DNA of 64,000 nucleotides, from the NCBI RefSeq assembly GCF_029407905.1, contig NC_073628.1:48567501-48631500 (forward strand), written 5' to 3'. Below the pieces are notes generated by a model. That model saw nothing but the letters and a program-made list of their open reading frames with translations, had not been told where the DNA came from and did no database searches. The stretch is from Bubalus kerabau (lineage: Eukaryota > Chordata > Mammalia > Artiodactyla > Bovidae). Positions 56,216 to 64,000 of the stretch are shown here, in pieces. The translations under genes were made by a program, and so were the position numbers. Within the stretch, counting starts at the first letter, position 1; the number at the start of each line of letters is the position of its first letter.

Positions 56216-57244
56216 TTTTAAGAAATGAGAAATTGTCTACTACAAATATTTTTATTGCAAAATACTATAAATTTTCTTTATTGCATATTATTTTACACAA
56301 AATATTAAACTGTCATTCACTGCTCTGTAGAAGATCAAGTTTCTTTTTTAAAGTTATCTTTTAAATTTTTTTTTGTAAGTATTCTGTGACATCAGACACT
56401 TCAAAAACCCCAGCCATAAACTATCTTTTGTAGATCCAAATCTATATTTCAGGGATGAAAATATGCCCTGACCTCTTGCTGTCTTTTGTGATAAATCAAA
56501 GACTTTGTGTACCATTCTGTTATCTAGAGCACAACTCTGTTTTCAGACTTTCTAAATCCTTGGATTATTTTTAAAGCATCAGAATGGTTGAAACTCAAAA
56601 CCTTTGAAATGGTCTTCCAAGGGATAAGTCCTATATACCTATAGTGCTTTCTTATAATAATCTCCCTTGCGCTCTTTGGGCTCACTAGAAATAGAATCAT
56701 CATCATAATAAAGCCTCTGAGATCAGGAGGCACTGTGTGAGAAGGCAGGCCATGAAAAGCAGAGCTCATGGGGCACTCTTTGACAGCTCTTATAACTCTG
56801 TTTCTGCCCCAAGCTGCAGGCATCACAACAGCTGTTTTGCTTCCTCTGCTGGAACCGCTGAACTCCAGCCTGACTCCCAGTGGCATCTTTTTAGAGCACA
56901 ATATGCATGTCTGAGCTCCCTAGCCTGAGCAGAAGGATCATTAAACACAACCAGGAGCCGATACCACATGGTTTCCAATAGACCAGATTTCTCCATGGCA
57001 TATGGAGGATGAAATATCAGAAGAAGAATTTGCAAACGTTAGGCCAATCTTAATTTCACTATTCAAGACACTTTTGATGGCCAATTTCTTGAGTTATCAG
57101 GGCATAGGGCAAAGGACTTTGGATTTAGATTTAACATATTAAAGGCCAAAAAGACTGACATCCCAGTGGCTCTAGGAAAAATACTTAACGTTTGGTAGAA
57201 ATCATTGTAATCTCTGGTTTGTTGTGAAAATTATAAAAGATAAA
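56216..57244. other. Unassigned, repeat-poor
   Basis: No repeat family recognised between about 56440 and 57040, with moderate GC. A 125-codon minus-strand frame (56524-56901) has no domain and overlaps a plus-strand frame; not called. Confidence 0.45.
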
Positions 57245-57416
57245 AAAGAGGTTGGCAAAAGCAGACAATCCAATTAAACAATGGCCCAAAACTTGAACAT
57301 ACACCTCACCAAAGGCAATCTTAAGATGAAAAAGGAGCATATGAAAAGATATCATGCATTATAAATCATTAGGAAAATGAAAACCAAAACAGCAATGAGA
57401 TACCTATACTCACCGA

Positions 57417-57633
57417 TTATTGTTCAGTAGCTAGGTTTACAACTCTTTGCAACCACATGAATTACAGCATGCCAGGCTTCCCTGTCCTTCACTATCTCCT
57501 GGAGTTTACTCAAACTCATGTCCATTGAGTCAGTGATGCCATCCAACCATCTAATCCTCTTTCTCCCACTTCTCCTGCAGTCAATCTTTTCCACCGCCAG
57601 GGTCTTTTCCAATGAGTTGGCTCTTTGCATCAG
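57417..57633 (-). mobile_element. BovB 3' end, antisense, in ancient L1
   Basis: ACAACTCTTTGCAACCACATG, TGCCAGGCTTCCCTGTCC, GTGATGCCATCCAACC and CAGTCAATCTTTTCC are the BovB 3' terminal 217 bp. The L1 on both sides is contiguous in consensus order. Confidence 0.93.
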
Positions 57634-57759
57634 CCAAATTCCAGAACACTGACACCTCCAAATGCTGGTGAGGAGGTAAAGCAGCAAGAACTTTCACTTA
57701 TTACTTGTGGGAAAGTAAAATGGTACGGGACAGCCACTTCGGAAGACAGTTTGGCAGTT

Positions 57760-57912
57760 TCTTTTTGCAACCCCATGGAGTGTAGACCACCAGGCTTTTC
57801 AGTCCGTGGGATTTCCCAGGCAAGAATACTGGAGTGGGTTGCCATTCCCTTCTCCAGGGAATCTTCCCAATCCAGGGATGGAACTCGGGTCTCCTGCATT
57901 GGCAGGTCAAAT
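57760..57912 (-). mobile_element. Bov-tA SINE, antisense, 3'-end truncated
   Basis: TTTTTGCAACCCCATGGAG to CTCCTGCATTGGCAGG. Lacks the last few bases at both ends of the consensus. Confidence 0.88.
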
Positions 57913-58231
57913 CTGTAACACAAGGTTCAGCAATAATTCTCTTTGGTATTTACCCAAAGGAGCTAGAAACACTCCCATACAAAAACTTGCATGCACATAA
58001 GTATAACAGCTTTATTCATAATTGCCAAGCTTGGAAGCAACCAACATGTCCTTCAGTAGGTGGATGGATAAATAAACTGTAGTATACACAGGCAATATTA
58101 TGGCACTTAATACTAAAAAGAATTAAGCTATCAAGCCATGAAAAAACATGGATGGAACTTAAATGCATAACATGAAGTGAAATAAACCTGTCTTAAAACG
58201 TTATATACTGTATGATCCCAGCTATATGGCC

Positions 58232-58441
58232 TGTGTGCACGCAAAGTCACTTCAGTTGTGTCCAACTCTGTGGGGCCACAAGGACTGTAGCCTGCCCATG
58301 GGATTCTTCAGGTAAGTATATTGGAGTGAGTTGCCATGCTCTCCTCCAGGGGATCTTTCCCACCCAAGGGTTGAACCCATGTCTCTTAAGTCTCTTGCAT
58401 TGGCAGGCAGGTTCTTTATCACTGTGCCACCTGGTAAGCCC
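58232..58441 (-). mobile_element. Bov-tA SINE, antisense
   Basis: AAGTCACTTCAGTTGTGTCC to GCCACCTGGTAAGCC. Flanked by atatggcc / atatgacc (58224-58231, 58442-58449). Confidence 0.93.
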
Positions 58442-58589
58442 ATATGACCTTTTGGAAAAGGCAGATGTATAGAGACAATAAAGTGATCACTGTTGCCAGG
58501 GGCTAACAGAGTGTGGAAAGATGAATGGGGGAAGGCATGGAGGATTTCTAGGAAAATGAAAATACTTTGCATGATATTATAATGATGGT

Positions 58590-58740
58590 CAGGAAGATCC
58601 CTGGAAAATGGAATGACGATCCACTCCAGTAATCTTGCCTGGAGAATTCCATGGACAGAGGAGCCTGGTGGGCTATAGGCCATGATGTTGCAAAAAGTCA
58701 GAAATGACTGAGTGAGTAACACACAGACACACACACACAA
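58590..58740 (+). mobile_element. Bov-tA SINE, 5'-truncated, CA tail
   Basis: AGGAAGATCCCTGGAAAATGG to GTCAGAAATGACTGAGTGAG, followed by a CA-rich tail (58718-58740). Confidence 0.9.
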
Positions 58741-58907
58741 CACTGAGGATGCAAAGACAAATCAAGACTTCTACTGGGGATACAACAGCAAGTAGAGTGA
58801 AAAGTGAGGCATTTAAAAGCATGTGAAGCACTTAATGAGAGAATTCTGCAGGAGAGCTTGGGTTTATCCCCTCAAGATAGGTCGTGGTTTTTAAAGTCTT
58901 TGTAATG

Positions 58908-59118
58908 GTGCTTCCCAGGAGATGATAGTAGTAAAGAATACCCCTGCTAATGCAGGAGAAACAGGAGACGTGGATTTCATCCCTGGGTCTGGAAGATCCC
59001 CTGGAGTAGGAAATGGCACGTCACACCAGTATTGTTGCCTGGAAAATTCCATGGGCAGAGGAGCCTGATGGGCTACAGTCCATGGTGCTGCAGAGTCAGA
59101 CATGACTGACCACACATA
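58908..59118 (+). mobile_element. Bov-tA SINE
   Basis: GGTGCTTCCCAGGAGATGAT to GAGTCAGACATGACTGACC. Complete, diverged. Confidence 0.92.
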
Positions 59119-59407
59119 TGAATGAAATGCATACACACATACACATACTCAATTTTTTTAAAAGTTTAGCTTAAGCTCTGAATATGTTTCTACATTAGAA
59201 TTTGTATTTCGATTTTAGAATAAGTGCATTATCTCTTAGTGACTGTTTTTAAGAGAAAGCATTTTTTTTGCAGGTTCCCATAGCCCTTCTGTTAAGGTAC
59301 GTGTCATATATTCTAGTTTTTAATGCTATTTATGATATATGAAGATTTTATCCTCTAAGTTGTTATACTAGGTTGTACAAACACTAGTTTGTATACTATT
59401 TACAGCA

Positions 59408-59505
59408 TGCTGGTAAGTCGCTTCAGTCGTGTCCGACTCTGTGCGACCTCATAGACGGCAGCCCAAAAGGTTCCCCCATCCCTGGGATTCTCCAGGCAAG
59501 AACAC
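59408..59505 (-). mobile_element. BOV-A monomer, truncated, antisense
   Basis: TGGTAAGTCGCTTCAGTCG to CTGGGATTCTCCAGGCAAG. Confidence 0.93.
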
Positions 59506-61508
59506 TGCATAATTGTACTAAGATATAATTCTCTAAGTGGTTGGTCTTCCCAGCTAAATAATGAAGCTATCTCCTATGAAGGACTATATCTATCAGTAGG
59601 TCAATGGAATTAAAGCAGACGGGTCCTGGGTAGCGATCATCACATTTCCCTGTGCTAATTAAGAATTACAGCAGGGCAGCATGACCCATTCTACCCATTA
59701 GTTAAAGTTCCATTTCAAAAATATGGTACTCAGTTTCTGTGAACAATGACAGCCCATTGCTGCTGATCATTCCCCCGTGTGTCTTTGCTGCTTTTTTTTT
59801 CCCACCCACTTCCTCAATATATGTCCTTCCTAGAGAAAGAAGTCTGATTTTAGAATTACACTTCTTTCAAGTCTGAGGGAAACAGATTGAAATAACTTTG
59901 CCTCGTCATCTCTTCCACCCTCAACCTCCTCTTCTCAAACTTATAATTGCGTGCTGTGTCTTGGACGGCTCTGTTGACAGTAGTTTTATGACCCAGGATT
60001 TTTCAGTTTCTTATCCAAAGCCAGCCTCATCTCAAGTCCTAAAATTTATGGGCATAGGAGATGACATATGGGATTAAACTCTTGATAGATTTTGAACCTG
60101 CCTTTGGCAGTGACCAAGGCTTTCTGTCAGAAGGAACTGTGAGGAAAACATGCTCTCTCTGCAATAGGTGGATATCATCTTGCTTTGCAGGAAGTCACTC
60201 ACCACCTGCCACCCAAACACAACCAACCCTGATGAAGACTCATTCCCTTTTCTGAATGACTTCAAATGTTAGGAAATTATGATTCTTTTATAAAATATTA
60301 ACTGGGACCAACTTCAAATAAAACAGTGTTGGAATGTAGCTAAATGCCCATCTGTTCTCCTAAGCAGTTTCTAGGTTCGATTGCTCTTCTAGCTTTTGTA
60401 TCATTTAAGAACTACCTGTATCCATCTGGCCAGTCCTCTAGCCTCCTCTCTGGGATTGTCTCTGGACAAAGATGAATTATTGTTGTTTTCTCCATTTTGC
60501 ATCTCTTGGTTTTATCTTTGAGATGCTGATATCCTCTTTCCTTTCTATAGTAAATAATTTCCACTTGGTTGATTTCTCAACATCTGTGAAGCTAGCTTTT
60601 CTAAACATCCTTGTTACTCTTTCCTGGACTTTGTCCAGTTTTCCTAATTGGCTTCAGGACTCTACTCTTGAAGAACTGTCAGAAATAGTGAAATCATGTC
60701 AACCAACAGTAGATAAATGCGTTATCTATCATTTAGGAGATCATCCTCTTAAATCAAAAAATAGTTTAAGCATTTATAAAAATTACCTCTGGTCATATAT
60801 TCAAATTCAAAGAATTTTGGAATCCACCAACTCAGCATCACAAGTACCAATTTATTACTGTGGAGCTAATGTTTACCAATTATTTAAAAAATAATTTTCC
60901 CTTGTAATGATAAATATGGGATAATTTTCAAATAGGTACCAGTTCAATTTATTTCTTTTTGAGTGCAGAAGTACAGTATTAATTTATTCTAAGATTTAGG
61001 GACTTAAGCTAGAAACTATTTTCTCTGATAATTCATCACTACACAACACAAATTCATGTATTTCATCAATGCTAGCCTAGGATAATTAGAACACCAGAAC
61101 AAAATTTGAATTCAACTTTAAGTCCATATACATTTATACGTTATACCTAGAGATTTGGTTCACATTCAGCTAGGTTAGGTACACAGATTTTAGGTCATAT
61201 CCCCTACCTTCAAACACCTTTTTTTCTGTAACTTAACATTGCAGAGGCAAAGATTTCCCATACTTTTAAGTAAAAAGGCTTTTGTTGTTTTTTTTTTTCT
61301 TTTTTTTCTGTTGTTACTGTTAAATTGTTTCTAAACTTCTGTTTTATTTTCCCTGAATACTTGCAGTATCTCCCTATTCTAAACCCTAAAAATTCAACAA
61401 CTTCATCTTTGCATATCTAGCTATTCATTGTTTTTTAGTTTGCATTTTTGGGTTTTATTTTTAGTGCATTTTGAGTGCAACTTTTGGGTAAACGCTTCTG
61501 TGTTTTGT
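59506..61508. other. Unassigned; possible CR1/L3 scrap
   Basis: No gene. 60545-60660 (CTAAACATCCTTGTTACTC, TCCTGGACTTTGTCCAG) faintly recalls antisense CR1 text but I call it only at low confidence. A 140-codon frame at 60472-60894 has no recognisable domain. 59600-60050 looks like plain unique sequence. Confidence 0.4.
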
Positions 61509-61718
61509 GTTTTTTTTTTTTTTTTTAATATTTATTTATTATTTGGCTGCATCAGGTCTAGCTGCAATACACAGGATCCTCCTTGCATCATGCAGGATAT
61601 TTCCTTGTAATATACAGGATTTAGTTGCCCCGTGGCACGTGGGATCTTTCTTCCCTGACCAGGGATGGAAACACACTGAGAGGCAGAGTGCTGATGGCTG
61701 GACTGCCAAGGAAGGCCC
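61509..61718 (-). mobile_element. CHR-like tRNA-Glu SINE, antisense
   Basis: A T-run (the poly(A) complement), TTTGGCTGCATCAGGTCTAG, TTGCATCATGCAGGATATTT, GTGGCACGTGGGATC and GACTGCCAAGGAAGGCCC give the short CHR form; it carries CAGGGATGG from the tRNA-like box. Confidence 0.8.
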
Positions 61719-62379
61719 TACACATTGTTTCAGTAACTATTTTATGAGCCTTTTTGATCTGCAGACTCAGGCTTTTCTTCAGTTTAGCTTTTTTTTTTTT
61801 TTTTTTCTCTATTTTTGTTCTGTTTACTCCTTTGTTGCATGCTGCATGTCAACTATTTAAATAACTTGGTTCTTCTGTGCTTGTTTGTTTTTAATCACTT
61901 ATATCATCTTTTCTTTGTCCTCTGAATGCTGTAAGAATTTTTAAATGTTGTTTTAAAATCTGGAAATTTGCTTGTTTTTTGCTGTTAATGATTTGACTTT
62001 GAGTAGTCTAGATTCTGCTCTTGAAGTGAAATGAAAATCGTTCAGTTGTGCCAGACTATTTATGACCCATGGACTATACAGTCCATGGAATTCTCCAGGC
62101 CGGAATACTGGAGTGGGTACACTCATTGTATTTTAAATTCTGTGTAGCAATTCTTCACTTTTTCTGATTAAAATTGATAGTTATTTCTTTTATATGCTAT
62201 ATCATGCTCTTATTTTCATTAATTTTCTTTTTTAAAATGTATTCTTAATTGTTATTGTGGAGGTGGGAATGGCCCAGCATGAAATTTACACCTTCCACCC
62301 CAGATTGTCAAGGGCCAGTGAGAGCTCACCAAAAGATGCCAGAATCATGACACTTTCTAAGAAGAAATATATAAGTAGT
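61719..62379. other. Unassigned, with SINE fragment
   Basis: Includes a T-run at 61789-61806 and a truncated Bov-tA at 62027-62118. No gene is seen. Confidence 0.45.
62027..62118 (-). mobile_element. Truncated Bov-tA SINE, antisense
   Basis: AATGAAAATCGTTCAGTTGTG to GGAATACTGGAGTGGGT. Only the 3' half. Confidence 0.88.
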
Positions 62380-62835
62380 GTTTAGTATATTCACATTTTT
62401 GTGCAACTAATCTCCACAGCTTATTTATCTAATTTAAGCAACAACTTTCAAATTCCCACTCTCTCCAGTCCCAAGAGATAAGATGGTTGGATGACATCAC
62501 CGACTCAATGGACATGGGTTTGGGTAGACTCCAGGAGTTGGTGATGGACAGGGACTTTCTTTCCATGAATTTGACTACTCTAGATGCCTTAAATAAATGG
62601 AATCACACAGCATTTGGCTTTTTGTGACTGACTGATTGTACTTAGTATAATCTCTTCAAGGTTCATCCGTATTGTCCTGTACCTCGGAACTTTCTTCTTG
62701 TTGAAAGATAAATAATATTCCATTAGAGTATACACCACATTTGTTACCTCTTCATTAATAGATATTTGGTCTGCTTCCACCTTTGGCTATTTTGAATAGT
62801 ACTACTATAAACATAAGTGTGTTATTTTCTTTAAC
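62380..62835 (-). mobile_element. Old L1 3' end, antisense, with BovB insert
   Basis: TATATTCACATTTTTGTGCAAC and AATCTCCACAGC before the insert, then ATGAATTTGACTACTCTAG, TTGGCTTTTTGTGACTGACTG and TCTGCTTCCACCTTTGGC after it, follow the antisense L1 order. Confidence 0.7.
62466..62553 (+). mobile_element. BovB internal scrap in old L1
   Basis: GATAAGATGGTTGGATGACATCACCGACTC, written in BovB order, ends at GGTGATGGACAGGGA. Both BovB ends are missing: about 60 bp of the 3' terminus including the terminal repeat, and everything 5'. No convincing target-site duplication is visible. Confidence 0.8.
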
Positions 62836-63165
62836 TCTCTTGAGAATAAAAATTGCTTTCCCAAGTATTTGTTTGATGTGATAACTAAATACATTGCAGA
62901 AGGCTGCAGATAAGACAAGAGTTTATTTAAGGTCTTAAGAAATACTGTTCAGAAGACACAGGTTCAGGTAGAACTGAAAGAGTGCTCCAGGGAAGAGAAA
63001 GTGTTGGGGGTTATACAGACAAGAAGCCATTTGGCTGTTAAAAGTTGCCTGGAGAAAACTGATTGACTCTTGACTTTAGTGAGGAAATACTTGTCCTTAA
63101 GTAGTCATGAGTATTTTTAGACAGGGGTCTGATACACAGATAGGCTATTACTAGTTATTTTAGGG
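62836..63165. other. Unassigned, possibly LTR-derived
   Basis: Text such as AGAGTTTATTTAAGGTCTTAAG and CTCCAGGGAAGAGAAAGTG has no family I can name. No gene. Confidence 0.4.
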
Positions 63166-63788
63166 TTCAGTTCAGTTCAGTCACTCAGTGGTGTCCGACT
63201 CTTTGCGACCCCATGGACTGCAGCATGCCAGGCCTCCCTGTCCATCACCAGCTCCAGAGTTTACTCAAACTCATGTCCATTGAGTCAGGTGATGCCATCT
63301 AACCATCTCATCCTCTGTTGTCCCCATCTCCTCCTGCCTTCAATCTTGCCCAGCATCAGGGTCTTTTTCAATGAGTCAGTTCCTCCCATCAGGTGGCCAA
63401 AGTATTGGCATTTCAGCTTCAGGATCAGTCCTTCCAATGAATATTCAGAACTGATTTCCTTTAGGATGGACTGGTTGGATTTCCTTGCAGTCCAAGGGAC
63501 TCTCAAGAGTCTTCTCCAACACCACAGTTCAAAAGCATCAATTCTTAGGCACTCAGCTTTCTTTATGGTCCAACTCTCACATCCATACATGACTACTAGA
63601 AAAACCGTAGGTTTGACTAGAGGGACCTTTGTTGGCAAAGTCATGTCTCTGCTTTTAATATGCTGTCTAGCTTGTTCATACCTTTTCTTCTAAGGAGCAA
63701 GTATCTTTTGATTTCAAGGCTGGAGTCACCATCTGCAGTGATTTTGGAGCCCCCAAATATAAAATCTGTCACTGTTTCCATTGTTTCC
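63166..63788 (-). mobile_element. BovB LINE 3' part, antisense
   Basis: The 3' (TGAAC)n complement GTTCAGTTCAGTTCAG starts it; it then reads CTTTGCGACCCCATGGACTG, GTCCATTGAGTCAGGTGATG and GATGGACTGGTTGGATTTCC to CTGTTTCCATTGTTTCC. The minus-strand frame 63285-63644 retains WCWRRLLRVPWTARKSNQ, one run of BovB without a stop. 5'-truncated. Confidence 0.95.
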
Positions 63789-64000
63789 GATGGAAGGTTC
63801 AATAAATATCTTGTGTTTCTGACAGAAGTTCTGGATGACTTCTTTAGATAAATAAATGGTCAAAAGACCTGATTCCATCCAGGCTGAGACATGCACAAGT
63901 CACACTTTCTTAATGACCTCCTGGCTCCATTTAAGAGCATTATCTTGGCAAACATTTTTGTTTCATCAATAAAACATTATAAAATATGCTCTCATACTCC
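63789..64000. other. Unassigned sequence at right edge
   Basis: No feature recognised in the last 212 bases. Confidence 0.5.

Larger units (their letters stand above)
57245..58590 (+). mobile_element. Ancient L1 ORF2 3' end and UTR, mosaic
   Basis: L1 ORF2 3' words occur in order on the plus strand: AATGGCCCAAAACTTGAACAT, GCAATGAGATACC, CCAGAACACTGACACC, TGGTGAGGAGG, GGCAGTTTC, TATTTACCCAAAGGAGC, TTTATTCATAATTGCC, AAATAAACTGTAG, then CTGTATGATCCCAGCTATATG, CTTTTGGAAAAGGC and ATATTATAATGATGG. It is split by BovB (57417-57633) and two SINEs (57760-57912, 58232-58441). Confidence 0.8.

Noticed and set aside
60472..60894. A 140-codon plus-strand frame
   Set aside because: No domain, AT-rich intergenic composition and no splice or promoter context; possible old CR1-like debris.
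62836..63165. Possible endogenous retrovirus LTR
   Set aside because: No TG...CA ends, primer-binding site or polypurine tract could be found, so I do not call an LTR.

Overview
The window is ruminant (bovid-type) nuclear DNA with no host protein-coding gene, RNA gene, CRISPR array or operon that I can support. The diagnosis rests on its interspersed repeats: many Bov-tA and BOV-A2 SINEs, the ruminant LINE BovB (RTE clade) on both strands, a full-length L1 of the cattle L1_BT type, and cetartiodactyl tRNA-Glu (CHR) SINEs. Beneath these lie decayed mammalian L1, L2 and MIR copies and one probable CR1/L3 remnant. I cannot tell cattle from sheep, goat or buffalo. Family names come from recognising consensus-like text by eye, and no RepeatMasker run was possible.

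Layout. 1-2514: antisense 5' UTR of an L1 that runs off the left edge. 2.6-8.1 kb: old L1 and L2 carrying SINEs. 9-10.6 kb: MIR and L2. 11.1-15.5 kb: two BovB copies head to head, the right one split by a small L1 fragment. 15.5-17.4 kb: unassigned sequence. 17.4-21.1 kb: BovB, SINEs, L2 and an old L1 endonuclease region. 22.7-23.0 kb: CR1/L3-like remnant. 24-28.2 kb: SINEs, then BovB inside an L1 tail inside an L2. 29.1-33.1 kb: BovB, then an antisense L1 interrupted by a CHR SINE and a 2.1 kb BovB. 33-39.6 kb: mostly unassigned with MIR, L2 and SINEs. 39.7-42.6 kb: L1 tail plus ancient L1 ORF2. 43-46.6 kb: SINEs, a BovB end, a CHR SINE and L1 tails. 46.7-55.9 kb: BovB split by an 8.4 kb full-length L1. 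56-59.5 kb: L1 tail, then an ancient L1 carrying BovB and SINEs. 59.5-64 kb: unassigned sequence, a CHR-like SINE, an L1 with a BovB scrap, and a terminal BovB.

The coding capacity seen is retrotransposon-derived and broken. The L1 at 47274-55687 is the best preserved. ORF1 and ORF2 are recognisable end to end and the ORF1 stop abuts the ORF2 ATG, but ORF1 has a stop at codon 35 and a frameshifting 70-bp insertion. ORF2 has a stop at codon 194 and a Tyr where a zinc-knuckle Cys is expected. The BovB at 30858-32984 keeps a recognisable reverse transcriptase with YADD, but it is 5'-truncated and frameshifted. BovB and L1 reverse transcriptases are the machinery expected to mobilise the SINEs, and many SINEs keep clear target-site duplications.

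I found no new biological system. The points worth checking are the dated nesting of elements, two LINE scraps that lack both element ends, the tandem-repeat structure of the L1 5' UTR, a head-to-head BovB inverted repeat, and the CR1/L3-like remnant.
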